DNA from: Chitinophagales bacterium
GTDB taxonomy: Bacteria > Bacteroidota > Bacteroidia > Chitinophagales > UBA8649
Direction: 5' to 3'
Length of the DNA stretch: 64,000 nucleotides
Assembly (NCBI GenBank): GCA_020635975.1
Contig: JACJYT010000002.1
Coordinates: 124,001-188,000, forward strand
The translations under genes and the position numbers were made by a program. The notes below the pieces were generated by a model that saw only the letters and a program-made list of their open reading frames with translations, had not been told where the DNA came from and did no database searches. Shown piece after piece: positions 27,701-36,677 of this stretch. The stretch's first letter is position 1. Each line of letters opens with the position of its first letter.

Positions 27701-29168
27701 TGGTGCTTTAACCAACTCAGGATTAGGTTTAGCAAATAAGGATGGTTGGCATGTACTTAGTAATCCTTACCCATCAAGTATTAATATTAATCCTTTAACC
27801 TTAAGTGGGTGGGAAAGTCCTCAAACTTATGATGGAGCTTCTGCTGCTTATGGAGGAACTTTCCAGCCGATTTTACCAGGCCAAGATTTAGCTATTGCTC
27901 AAGGTTTTGTAATGAAAACTACGGGAGCAAGCTCTGCAGATTACACGAATGCTATGCGTAGTCAAGGAAGCACTCAATTTAAAAGTAATGATGCTTGGTA
28001 TGATGCTAAGCTTAACATAGAAGTAAGTAATGGAAGCTATGGAGATATCAGCTACATCTATTTTAACCAAAATGCAAGTTCAGCCTTCGATGCACAATGG
28101 GATTGCGAGAAAAGATATAGCGATGCTGGTCGTCCAACCATCTACTCTAAAACAGGAAGTGTAAAAACTAGTTTGAATGGAAATAATATGGCTGATTTAG
28201 GTGCTTATTCCTTCCCGCTAGGTTTAAACCCAGGTGGAAATCATACTTGTACTTTCACTGTAACTGGCTTAGAAACTTTACCTGCAAGTAGCTTAGTTTA
28301 TTTGGAAGACAAAGTGACGGGCACTTGGACCAACTTGAGAGAAGTGAATACCTATTCTTTCAGCATGACCACTCAAGAGAATGAGGAAAGATTTGAACTT
28401 CACTTTACTAAACCAATTTTGATTAGCTACGAAGCGGAATCTTGCGAAGGAAATGACGGTAGTATCTATGTTGATTTTGGAAATCAAAGCATAGCAGGTT
28501 CTTTAGTATCTTGGAACTATGATATTTCAAAAGACATGCAAAGTCTTGCTAGTGATAGCGAAAGTGATTTCTTAGCATTAGAGTCGCTTCAACCAGGCAC
28601 CTATGAAATAAGCTTGGCTAATGGCAACTATCAATTTATGGAATCGATAGTAATTGAAGACAAGATTCAAGTTGAGGTAAATGTTGAACTTCCTACGCTT
28701 GATGTGTACACTAACGAACAATTTTTAATAAATAATTTAAGCCAAGGAGCAGATACTTATACTTGGGAAATTAATAATGAAAGTTTTAATACAATAGATT
28801 TAAGCTATAGCTTTAGTCAAGCGGGAATTTATCCTTTCAGCATCTTAGCATCTAACGTGGATTGTAATGCGCTTTATAACGGAACGATTACAGTTTTAGA
28901 TAAGACTACAGGTATCAAAGAGTCGGTGGCCTTAGCGGATGTAATGGTTTATACAAAGGATAACACGATTGTGGTAGATTTATCCAAGGCTAATTTGAAA
29001 TCAAGTACCCAGCTAGAGGTTTATAGTATAGTTGGACAAATTCTTACTCAAAAATTTAATGTTGAGGAAGTAGAATTCATTGAAATGGCCAACCAAGCTA
29101 AGGGCTACTATTTTGTAAGAATTATAAACAATCAAGATCAAGTAACTAAGAAAGTATTAATAAAATAG
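24771..29168 (+). CDS. Giant T9SS cargo protein with two lamin-tail domains
   Basis: 1465 residues. A signal peptide (MNKLILSLLGIFSLFSLHAQ) precedes an N-terminal carbohydrate-binding-like region and a choice-of-anchor-like stretch. Two lamin tail (LTD) domains follow, at about 283-465 and 565-745 (CAQLFISEYGEPNGGSNKYI, YIEIYNPTASAVDLSNYQIW), separated by one 95-aa module homologous to the repeats of the previous gene. A long conserved segment at about 745-1300 (QRFFGSPVNNG, GWHVLSNPYPSSI) comes next. The protein ends in a T9SS type A sorting domain (GIKESVALADVMVYTKDNT ... VTKKVLIK). It is probably surface-exposed or secreted. The last 700 residues are paralogous to the protein at 29657-34099. 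Function is not known beyond likely adhesion or nucleic-acid/surface binding suggested by LTD. Confidence 0.88.
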   Translation: MNKLILSLLGIFSLFSLHAQVCGTETFTSANLTATYADGSYVGDNGVTWTYVHSRDESTYGITGKGIMLRRQSSSSKLTSSSVSGGIADFTCSLRKAFTGAGNRQVELFVNNISVGTSIAWDNTNVQTFTVTGINVSGPVVIEIRNITGNQVIVDDISWTCYSGAPTPTITVSPLSFSGLDYVFGAGPSASQSGGIQGANLSGFVSGTAINNFEFSLDDITYLPFGGGVFPFVGTVTPTTVYMRLIAGLAVGVYNETLTLSSPGASSVDVTLSGEVLAPVVPCAQLFISEYGEPNGGSNKYIEIYNPTASAVDLSNYQIWVVTNGGTWPEGTLTLSGTLASGDVFVVGNNGFDSNIDLINTTVTGFNGNDAVGLAYNGGSGSVFTLIDAVGTDGADPGTGWDVAGTTNATANNILTRKSTVQNPNPNWTSSAGTSVANSEWELTAYTGGMTLSTIGSHSSDCIVVSCAITAIAAGTQTACVPATNEYTQQVVVSYTSAPATGTLDVNGQSFAITSSPQTVTLTGLVSDGNAVDVVASFSDLGVCSATELALFTAPSSCLPVLANCSQLLISEYGEPNGGNNKYIEIYNPSASAVDLSNYQIWLVTNGGTWPEASLTLSGTLAPYDVYVVANSALANLNVDLSNNTVTGFNGNDAVGLAYNGGSGSSFSLIDAVGTDGADPGTGWNVAGVSNATKDNILVRKASVQVPNTDWSNSAGTSAANSEWEVSSYTGGMVLSNLGFHLSDCASTLATNIWTGTTSVDWQTASNWSENMVPLIGQSVLIPTAPAGGVFPLTSATITCYDLNIQNGASLTIGAAYGLILAPSGTLLNNGSLILQANASGSAWLDEFTGNASLTGTGTYTAQQYVTTGSSVGQRFFGSPVNNGVVVGLSQTYASGSTGQIIMTNCASAQVTAASPYNNLFEWHEDAISPNNCEYEAWFARLQAIPLENGRGYSGWMQDGSLISFTGSFNSGNVSYGGALTNSGLGLANKDGWHVLSNPYPSSININPLTLSGWESPQTYDGASAAYGGTFQPILPGQDLAIAQGFVMKTTGASSADYTNAMRSQGSTQFKSNDAWYDAKLNIEVSNGSYGDISYIYFNQNASSAFDAQWDCEKRYSDAGRPTIYSKTGSVKTSLNGNNMADLGAYSFPLGLNPGGNHTCTFTVTGLETLPASSLVYLEDKVTGTWTNLREVNTYSFSMTTQENEERFELHFTKPILISYEAESCEGNDGSIYVDFGNQSIAGSLVSWNYDISKDMQSLASDSESDFLALESLQPGTYEISLANGNYQFMESIVIEDKIQVEVNVELPTLDVYTNEQFLINNLSQGADTYTWEINNESFNTIDLSYSFSQAGIYPFSILASNVDCNALYNGTITVLDKTTGIKESVALADVMVYTKDNTIVVDLSKANLKSSTQLEVYSIVGQILTQKFNVEEVEFIEMANQAKGYYFVRIINNQDQVTKKVLIK

Positions 29169-29185
29169 ATTTTAACTGGAAGATT

Positions 29186-29226
29186 TGAGTATGGCGTTTT
29201 ACATAAATACCATACTCATTTCTTTC
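29186..29226 (+). terminator. Terminator after the LTD protein gene
   Basis: A 9-bp stem, TGAGTATGG (29186-29194) with CCATACTCA (29210-29218), followed by a T-rich tract (TTTCTTTCT). Consistent with an intrinsic terminator isolating the small downstream gene. Confidence 0.7.
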
Positions 29227-29270
29227 TGAAAAAGTCGCGATTCTAATTTCTAACATCACAATTCGATATA

Positions 29271-29450
29271 ATGAAAAACCTAAAACACATTTTTGTCCTT
29301 GTCCTTTTATTAAGTTTAACTTTTGGTTTGAGTGCACAAACCGGAGGACCTGGTCCTGCACCAACTGGAGCCCCAATTGATGGATTAAGTGGTATCCTTT
29401 TAATGGCTGCCGCAGCTATCTTCGGTAAAAAGTTGAAAGACAAGAAATAA
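29271..29450 (+). CDS. PID-CTERM-like small sorted protein (59 aa)
   Basis: 59 codons, ATG 29271 to TAA 29448-29450. The product has an N-terminal signal peptide ending SAQ (about residue 23), a Gly/Pro-rich linker (TGGPGPAPTG), the motif PID, a hydrophobic helix (GLSGILLMAAAAIFG), and a basic tail KKLKDKK. This tripartite motif-helix-basic layout resembles sorting signals of the PEP-CTERM kind, and the PID triad matches what I recall as the PID-CTERM family of Bacteroidota. The mature part is almost nothing but the sorting signal. It is isolated by terminators on both sides (29186-29226, 29478-29512), so it is its own transcription unit between two giant T9SS cargo genes. Confidence 0.75.
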   Translation: MKNLKHIFVLVLLLSLTFGLSAQTGGPGPAPTGAPIDGLSGILLMAAAAIFGKKLKDKK

Positions 29451-29477
29451 TTCTTGTCTAATGCTATAAAACATGCT

Positions 29478-29512
29478 AAATGCAAAATCTTCCTAGGGGT
29501 TTTGCATTTCGT
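29478..29512 (+). terminator. Terminator after the PID-CTERM-like gene
   Basis: Stem AAATGCAAAA (29478-29487) with TTTTGCATTT (29500-29509), extendable inward by wobble pairs, closing a small loop. Followed by a weak T-containing tract. It lies 27 bases after the small gene's stop. Confidence 0.6.
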
Positions 29513-29656
29513 GTTTATATAGAGCTCAACGAAGTGTTTAGTCTTGCATATAGATGATTTTTGTGCACTAATTAAGGAAAAAGTGTATAATTTAACGATT
29601 ATCTAAAGTTCATTCTGTTCTCTAATTCCTATCTTTACGAAATAAATTTTAATGTA

Positions 29657-32600
29657 ATGAAGAAATTATACAATTTAGTCCTTTTTATGCTATGTGCGTT
29701 CGTTCTAAATGCACAGGTTTTTATTAGTGAGATCCACTACGACAATACTGGTGCGGATGTGGGAGAAGGGGTGGAGATTACCGGTCCTGCCGGTACAGAT
29801 TTAACTGGCTGGTACATTCAACCCTATAATGGTTCGGGTGGAGTTACCTACACTCCTATAGGAAGTTTTTCAGGTACCATTCCCGATGAAGGAGCTGGAT
29901 TCGGCTCTGTTTTTGTGGCAATTTCTGGACTTCAAAATGGTACTCCAGATGGAGTAGCTCTAATAAATGATTTGGGAGTATCAGTGGAATTTATTTCTTA
30001 TGAAGGATCTTTCGCGGCAACCAATGGTCCTGCAAACGGACAAAATGCAACAGACATTGGAACAGAATCTTCTACTTCTGCTGTAGGGGGCTCTCTTTCT
30101 TTAACGGATGGTGGTTGGGTAGCTACGGCTACAAATTCTTTTGGTTTAATTAATCCAGGTTTAACAGTTGGTGCACCTTCTGGACCAACAATGAGTGTTA
30201 CTCCTAATTCTTATACAGGTTTAGATTACGTTTTTGGTGCTGGTCCTTCTGTAAGTCAGTCGGGGGTAGTTTCTTCATCTGGTTTAACTGGCAATGTAAC
30301 AGGTACAGCCATTACGAATTTTGAATTTTCTGTAGATAATGTTACTTTTTCTGCCTTCCCAAGTCCAATCCCAGGTGTAGTGCTTAATATTGCTCCGCAA
30401 ACTTTTTATGTAAGATTAGTAGCAGGTTTAGCGGTGGGCACTTATACAGAAACGCTTACTTTACAAAGTGCTGGAGCACCCGATCTAGATATTACTTTTA
30501 GTGGAACTGTTAGTGCTGCTCCATGTGTGCAAAGTTTACAAGCTTTACCGTACAACGGAATTAATGGTACAGCTTCTTTTAGTCATACAAGTTCTAATCT
30601 TCCTCCTGCTGGACCAGCAGAACTTTGCGGAAATAATTTTTTATTGAGCTACCTGAATACTCCAGCTACCGATGTATCAACTAACGAGTTTGGGAACCAA
30701 AGTACTACTGGACTTAGTGGTTTGTCGAGTGAAGATTTCGGAGGGGAAGCTAGCTTTCAAACCTACCCTATTGATGTAAGTGGAGTAAATGCGGTTACTG
30801 TTGATGCAGTTGGTGCAACCAATGGAACGAATGTTTTTAATGGAGCAAGCGAACAATTTGAATGGTGGTATACTTTGGATGGCGGTGCTCAAGTGCCTTT
30901 CTTTACCACTACATCAGATGGCTCTCTAGCGGCTAGTATTTTATCTTTAGATGTTACTGGTGTAAATGAACTAGTAGTAGGCTTTACCTTTAATTTAAAC
31001 GGTGGCAATACGGGCTTTCAAAATGTGGATCTAACTGTAGTAGAGTACAATCCATTAGCACCTACTGTTACCATTGGCTCTACCGTAATGAACGGCTTTA
31101 GTTATCTAGAAGGCGCAGGTCCTTCTGCTAGTCAAGTAAATACTTTAGAGTGGGCCAATTTAACAGGGAGTGTTAGTTCAACCAATCCAGTTAACTATTT
31201 TGAGTTCTCTACAAATGGTGGTTCATCTTGGAATGCTGCAACGGCCTTGAATGTGCCAATTCCTCCATTTCCAGCCAATTCTCCTTTTGTTGTAAATGTA
31301 GATGTGCGTTTGATTGCAGGTTTAAGTACTGGCAACTATAGAGATACTGTGGTATTAAGTTCACCTGGAGCTCCAACTATTGAAGTATATTTAGAAGGAG
31401 ATGTGTTCCCTGCCCCTGTGGTAATAAATCCATGTACGGAACTGTTCTTCTCAGAATACATTGAGGGTAGTAGCAATAATAAATGTTTGGAAATTTATAA
31501 TCCAACTGCCATGGACATCGATTTAGCTCTTGCTAATTATCAAATTGCCTTATACGGAAATGGAAGTCCTACCGCTACTACTGGCCCTGTTGCCTTGAGT
31601 GGTATCGTTCCTGCTTATGGCACTTATGTAATTTGTAATGCTGGTGTAGATCCAGGCTTTGCAGCTGTGGCAGATGTTGTTGGTGGGGCCTTAAACACGG
31701 TTACTTTTTACAATGGTAATGATGTGGTTGCCTTGTTAAAAGCTGGACAAGAAATAGATGTTATTGGTCAGATAGGAAATGATCCAGGAGTTAATGGATG
31801 GTCTAATGCAGGTGTACAAACAACTAATCGTACCCTAGTTAGAATTGCAACAGTACTTGCTGGCGATAATGCAGGTTTAGATACTTTTGATCCTTCTTTA
31901 GAATGGTTGGCATTACCAACAGACGATTTCAGCGATTTAGGTCAGCATAGCAACGATTGTGCTCCTTTTGTTTGGACAGGTTTAATAGATTTTGATTGGG
32001 CTAATGCCGGAAATTGGAATAAGAATGCTGTTCCAACAAGTGCAGATGTAATTATAATTCCTAGTACTCCAATTGGAATTAGTTTTCCTCTTACAAGTTT
32101 TGATATTACCGTTAATGATTTAACTGTAGAAACTGGTGCTAACCTCACCATCGGGGCAGGTTTCGGATTAACAGTTATAAATCAGGTTCAAAATAATGGA
32201 AATTTAGTACTGAGCTCTGGATCAACAGGAACAGCCTGGTTAGATGATTTTACGAACCCAACGGCAAGTTATCTTGGAAACATTACTGTGCAAACTTATG
32301 TTTCTACAGGTTCTGGATTGGGACAAAGATTTTTTGGTAGTCCAGTAGTTTCTGGAGCTATTCAAGGTTTAGACAATACTTATACAGGATATCCATTGGG
32401 AGCTATCATTCCAACTGCAACTTGTGATCCAAATCAATTAGATGCGAATTCTCCTTACAGTAATCTTTTTGAATGGAATGAGGCAGCAGCTTTTCCAACA
32501 GGCTGTGAGCAAGAAGGTTGGGTGGCAATTTCCGCTTCTAGTAATTTCGTTCCAGGAAGAGGTTATAGTGCTTGGGTAAATGATGCTTCTATTGTTTCAT

Positions 32601-34099
32601 TTACGGGAACTCCAAATTCTGGAGACGTAAGTTTTGTAACTACAGGTGTTAGCGGAAGTGGTGTTCCAAACGCAGATGGCTGGCACTTATTGGCCAATCC
32701 ATTTCCTTCTCCGCTAGATGTGGCATCGGTAATAAATTCTGGCTTTACTAGTCCTCAAATTTATGATGGTGGTAGTGGACCATTTAGTGGAACCTATTTA
32801 CCTGCCTTAGTTAGCGGAAATTCTCTAGCTGTAATGCAAGCCTTTGTTGCAGAATCTACAACGGGTTCTACTTTTACTGCAGCACAAGCAGACCGAATTG
32901 CTGCCAATGCATCTTGGTTAAGACCTAGTTTTGCGCATATGCTTGAAATAATGGTAGAAGGAAATTCTTTTGCAGATAAAACCTATTTGTACTTTGATTT
33001 TGCTGCTACCAATGCCTTCGATCCTTACGGAGATACTAAGAAGAGAGATAGTGATTATGGACAACCAACCTTATATACAAGTTCAAATGGTGAGCAGCTG
33101 AGCTTAAACGGTTTAGCTCTAGATAATATGAATACTGTTGTTCCTATGGGTCTTAAACCAGGTGCAAATGGTAGCTTTACTTTAAGTTTCGATGGTTTAG
33201 CTTCTTTTCCAAACTCAAGCTTAATCTTCTTGGAGGATAAGCTAAGTGGCGAATGGATTAATTTAAGAGAGAATAACTCTTATACTTTCGATGCCAGTAC
33301 TACGGATCTACAAGATAGATTCAATCTTCACTTCACAGCGCCAATTGAACTTACTACAAGCGAAGCTTCTTGTGAAGGAGGAGATGCTAGTATTTCTATA
33401 GATTTTGGAAATCATCAAGTTAATGGTTTACCACTAAAATGGAATTACGCACTTTCTTCAAATAATGTATTAATTGAAGAGCTTTCTGAACTAGAAGGTG
33501 TGCAGATCATTGAGAATTTGGAAGAAGGCGTTTATGTTTTAAGTCTTTCTCATAACAACTACAGTTTCGAAATGAATGTTCTTGTAGAAGGCGCTCAAAG
33601 AGTAGAGGCAGAATTGGATGTTCCAACAATAGTAGACTTAGGTTCTAGTTTAGAGCTAAACGCTGTTGTATCTGGTGCGGATTTATTTACTTGGACAATA
33701 GCCAATGATGTAGTTTCTAGTAGCACGCCAACTCTTACTTATACATTCAATACCCCTGGATTGGTATTAGTTGAGTTGCTTGCTAGCAATGAAGATTGTC
33801 ATTCTGCCCTTGCTAAAGAAATTGAGGTTGTAAACAAAACTACAGCGCTTAATGAACGTTCTCCGCTTGATGCAGTTTTAGTTTATGGTAAATCTGGAAA
33901 AATTTGGGTTGACTTGAATGGCTTGGAACTTGATGGCGATACAAAGGTAGAAGTGTATAATTTACTTGGTCAAGTTTTCTATTCTGCCAATAAAGTTAAG
34001 GCGCCTTTACAAATCGAAACTTCGGGCACGACTAGCTACTATTTTGTTAGTATTTCGAATGGAAATTTGGCAAAAACTTTTAAAGTGTTTATTAAGTAA
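29657..34099 (+). CDS. Giant T9SS cargo protein with lamin-tail domains (paralogue)
   Basis: 1480 residues. A signal peptide (MKKLYNLVLFMLCAFVLNAQ) is followed immediately by an LTD-like domain (VFISEIHYDNTGADVGEGVE). Immunoglobulin-like or choice-of-anchor modules come next, then a second LTD at about 590-770 (CTELFFSEYIEGSSNNKC). A conserved tail segment (QRFFGSPVVSG, GWHLLANPFPSPLDV, EASCEGGDASISIDFGN) and a T9SS type A sorting domain at the end complete it. The final 700 residues are colinear with the protein at 24771-29168, while the N-terminal halves differ more. It is predicted to be exported through T9SS and surface-anchored. A terminator follows at 34121. Confidence 0.88.
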   Translation: MKKLYNLVLFMLCAFVLNAQVFISEIHYDNTGADVGEGVEITGPAGTDLTGWYIQPYNGSGGVTYTPIGSFSGTIPDEGAGFGSVFVAISGLQNGTPDGVALINDLGVSVEFISYEGSFAATNGPANGQNATDIGTESSTSAVGGSLSLTDGGWVATATNSFGLINPGLTVGAPSGPTMSVTPNSYTGLDYVFGAGPSVSQSGVVSSSGLTGNVTGTAITNFEFSVDNVTFSAFPSPIPGVVLNIAPQTFYVRLVAGLAVGTYTETLTLQSAGAPDLDITFSGTVSAAPCVQSLQALPYNGINGTASFSHTSSNLPPAGPAELCGNNFLLSYLNTPATDVSTNEFGNQSTTGLSGLSSEDFGGEASFQTYPIDVSGVNAVTVDAVGATNGTNVFNGASEQFEWWYTLDGGAQVPFFTTTSDGSLAASILSLDVTGVNELVVGFTFNLNGGNTGFQNVDLTVVEYNPLAPTVTIGSTVMNGFSYLEGAGPSASQVNTLEWANLTGSVSSTNPVNYFEFSTNGGSSWNAATALNVPIPPFPANSPFVVNVDVRLIAGLSTGNYRDTVVLSSPGAPTIEVYLEGDVFPAPVVINPCTELFFSEYIEGSSNNKCLEIYNPTAMDIDLALANYQIALYGNGSPTATTGPVALSGIVPAYGTYVICNAGVDPGFAAVADVVGGALNTVTFYNGNDVVALLKAGQEIDVIGQIGNDPGVNGWSNAGVQTTNRTLVRIATVLAGDNAGLDTFDPSLEWLALPTDDFSDLGQHSNDCAPFVWTGLIDFDWANAGNWNKNAVPTSADVIIIPSTPIGISFPLTSFDITVNDLTVETGANLTIGAGFGLTVINQVQNNGNLVLSSGSTGTAWLDDFTNPTASYLGNITVQTYVSTGSGLGQRFFGSPVVSGAIQGLDNTYTGYPLGAIIPTATCDPNQLDANSPYSNLFEWNEAAAFPTGCEQEGWVAISASSNFVPGRGYSAWVNDASIVSFTGTPNSGDVSFVTTGVSGSGVPNADGWHLLANPFPSPLDVASVINSGFTSPQIYDGGSGPFSGTYLPALVSGNSLAVMQAFVAESTTGSTFTAAQADRIAANASWLRPSFAHMLEIMVEGNSFADKTYLYFDFAATNAFDPYGDTKKRDSDYGQPTLYTSSNGEQLSLNGLALDNMNTVVPMGLKPGANGSFTLSFDGLASFPNSSLIFLEDKLSGEWINLRENNSYTFDASTTDLQDRFNLHFTAPIELTTSEASCEGGDASISIDFGNHQVNGLPLKWNYALSSNNVLIEELSELEGVQIIENLEEGVYVLSLSHNNYSFEMNVLVEGAQRVEAELDVPTIVDLGSSLELNAVVSGADLFTWTIANDVVSSSTPTLTYTFNTPGLVLVELLASNEDCHSALAKEIEVVNKTTALNERSPLDAVLVYGKSGKIWVDLNGLELDGDTKVEVYNLLGQVFYSANKVKAPLQIETSGTTSYYFVSISNGNLAKTFKVFIK

Positions 34100-34120
34100 T
34101 ATTTTAGAAATAATTCTATC

Positions 34121-34158
34121 AAAAGGGATGCTTTTATTAGCATCCCTTTTGTATTTTT
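34121..34158 (+). terminator. Terminator after the third giant gene
   Basis: A perfect 12-bp stem (34121-34132 with 34139-34150), loop TTTATT, followed by GTATTTTTA. The arms begin with A and end with T runs, so it could work in both directions. Confidence 0.85.
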
Positions 34159-34164
34159 ACCGCC

Positions 34165-36657
34165 ATGAGTAAAAAAAGTCTACCCCTACTTTTTTTATGT
34201 TTTTGCCTCATCTCCCTTGTAGGTGCTCAAAACGTAATTTCAGGTCTTGTAATCGACAAGGAAACAAAGGAAGCTTTGCCTTTTGTTAATATTTCTGCCT
34301 TGCCATCCAATGAAGGAGTGAGTACCGATTTCGAAGGAAAATTCACCTTAAAAACCACTAAAACGGTAAATGTTTTAAGTTTTTCTTACTTGGGTTACGA
34401 AAGTTATACCTACAAGCTAACGAAATCCTCTGAGAAGAATTTACTCATTGAGTTAAATCCCGTTGGTATTCAGATAGAGGAAGCAGTGGTTACCGCCAAG
34501 AAAAACAAAAATAAAATTCCTAAAGATACTTTAGCCATATCTCTACAACAATTGGTTGTAGATCACAAAGACGAAAATCGCCCGAAATCTTTTGAAAGTT
34601 ACTACTATTTAGAACACAACAAAATAGAGTTTGACTATTATAAATTGTCGGATAAATTTACCAGCAGAAAAATATTTAAGCCTTTTTCTGTCATTTTTGA
34701 CTACATAGATACAACCGCTACAGGGGTAAAATATTTACCCTTGCTCTTGCAAGAAAAGTTAAGTGAGCATTACTACCGACAAGATTTAAATCAAGAGAAA
34801 AATGTGGTTTTAGGGCAGTATCTCACTGGAGTACAGAATTTGAGTGCTATGGTAATTTTAGATGATATCTTCGATGCCTACGATTTATATGATAATATTA
34901 TACCCGCAGGCGGCAAGGCTTTTACCAGTCCATTTTCAGCAACGGGTTTAGTTACTTACAGATACTATCTCACGGATAGCGTACAAGAAGCTGGGAGAAC
35001 TTATTATAAATTAGATTTTGCTCCACGTAGCAAAGAGAGTATTGCTTTTACGGGTACTTCTCTTATAGATAAGGAAAGCTATGCCATTAAGTCGATAGAG
35101 TTTAGCATACCTAAACAAGCCAATATTAACTATGTAGGAGATTTTGAAGTTAAGCAAGAATTCGATTTGTTGGAAGGAGGTAAATGGATTCTTAAAGGAG
35201 AAAGTGTTCAGGTGGCCTTAAATCCTACAGGAAAGAAGAATGCAAAATCTCTCATGGTTCGTAAAAACATGCAACGAGATAGCATAGTTGTAAATGAGGA
35301 AATTCCAGCCTATGTTTTTGTGGGAGAAAAATTGCAATTGCACGATAGCTTGAAGTTTAGGTCTAAACTTTGGTGGGAAGAAAACAGAATCGATTCTCTT
35401 TCAAGAACGGAAGAAGGCATTCTTGTAATGTCGGATAGCATAGAAAGAACAAGGGCATTTAAAATGTACTCTTGGTTCGGTTCTGCAGCTTCAACTGCTT
35501 TCTTAAAGGCTGGTCCAGTAGAGTTTGGACGTTTTTATCAATTTCTTAGCTGGAATAGCATAGAAGGTATTCGACCTAAGTTTGGTATTAGAACCAATAA
35601 TACCTTCAACGAGAATTTTCAACTATGGTCTTATCTTGCTTATGGAACCAAAGACAAAGACTTTAAATACTTTTTAAATGCTAGGATGATGCTGCCTAGA
35701 AAAAATAATAACTGGCACACCCTCGAGTTTAATTACAAAAGAGATTTTACTTTCCTGGGGCAGGATTACGAAGATCAACAGTTTTCGCACGATAATATGT
35801 TTTTGGCTATCATGAGAACTTCACCACTTCGTAAAATTATGCTTATGGAAAGCATTAAGCTGACACATGAGCGCCAATGGGTAAATGGTTATACAACCAC
35901 TATTTCGGCAGGGGTCAATACCTTTTATGCAGTGCAAGATGTTTTTCAATTCGATCATGAAAATGCTGATGGGAGCATAACGAGTTACGATAAGTTTAAC
36001 ACTACAGAAATTGGCATTAAACAGCATATTGCCTTTGGACAAAAATTCTTTGAAAATACCTTTTATCGATTTGAAGGCTTCTCTAGGAAACCCATTATAG
36101 ATCTTAGTTATAAACTAGGAATAAAGAATATAGCTGGAAGCGATTTTTCTTATCATAAACTAGAACTAAATTATCGTCATAGATTGATGTCGAAAATTGG
36201 TTATACCTATTACTATATAAACGCAGGTAAAATTTTTGGAGATGCCCCTTATCCACTAATGTTTATTCCTATTGGTAACCAGAATTTCTATTTTAACGGG
36301 AAGGCATTTCAAATGATGAATGAGTTTGAATTTGCAGCCGATGAGTATGTTTCTCTTGGATTCGAACACCATTTCGACGGACTTATTTTTAATAAAATTC
36401 CGCTAATTAACAAGCTGAAATTACGAAGTATTGTAATGTCTAAAGCTCTTATTGGAAATGCCTCTGCAAGCAACTTAGATATAATCGACTTACCAGTGGG
36501 CATGACAGTGCCCGAGAATTGGTATATAGAAGTAGGTTTTGGTATTGAAAATATTCTGCAGCTTATGCGTGTAGATTTTATGTGGCGATTAACCCAAAGG
36601 GATAAAGCAGACATTCAGAAATTTGGAGTAAAATTCTCCATTGCACCTAAGTTATAG
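34165..36657 (+). CDS. DUF5686 outer-membrane protein with carboxypeptidase-regulatory domain
   Basis: 830 residues. A signal peptide ending VGAQ is followed by a CarboxypepD_reg-like domain at about 25-100 (VISGLVIDKETKEALPFVNI, EGVSTDFEGKFTLKT), as in TonB-dependent receptor N-termini. The DUF5686 body is rich in aromatic-alternating beta strands and ends in FGVKFSIAPKL, consistent with an outer-membrane barrel. No plug domain is recognisable. The ATG lies only 5 bases after a TATTTTTA element (34152-34159), which itself follows the terminator of the previous gene. Function is unknown; it starts a same-strand run with 20-base or smaller gaps through gmk. Confidence 0.85.
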   Translation: MSKKSLPLLFLCFCLISLVGAQNVISGLVIDKETKEALPFVNISALPSNEGVSTDFEGKFTLKTTKTVNVLSFSYLGYESYTYKLTKSSEKNLLIELNPVGIQIEEAVVTAKKNKNKIPKDTLAISLQQLVVDHKDENRPKSFESYYYLEHNKIEFDYYKLSDKFTSRKIFKPFSVIFDYIDTTATGVKYLPLLLQEKLSEHYYRQDLNQEKNVVLGQYLTGVQNLSAMVILDDIFDAYDLYDNIIPAGGKAFTSPFSATGLVTYRYYLTDSVQEAGRTYYKLDFAPRSKESIAFTGTSLIDKESYAIKSIEFSIPKQANINYVGDFEVKQEFDLLEGGKWILKGESVQVALNPTGKKNAKSLMVRKNMQRDSIVVNEEIPAYVFVGEKLQLHDSLKFRSKLWWEENRIDSLSRTEEGILVMSDSIERTRAFKMYSWFGSAASTAFLKAGPVEFGRFYQFLSWNSIEGIRPKFGIRTNNTFNENFQLWSYLAYGTKDKDFKYFLNARMMLPRKNNNWHTLEFNYKRDFTFLGQDYEDQQFSHDNMFLAIMRTSPLRKIMLMESIKLTHERQWVNGYTTTISAGVNTFYAVQDVFQFDHENADGSITSYDKFNTTEIGIKQHIAFGQKFFENTFYRFEGFSRKPIIDLSYKLGIKNIAGSDFSYHKLELNYRHRLMSKIGYTYYYINAGKIFGDAPYPLMFIPIGNQNFYFNGKAFQMMNEFEFAADEYVSLGFEHHFDGLIFNKIPLINKLKLRSIVMSKALIGNASASNLDIIDLPVGMTVPENWYIEVGFGIENILQLMRVDFMWRLTQRDKADIQKFGVKFSIAPKL

Positions 36658-36677
36658 CTCGAGTTTAAAAACTTATT

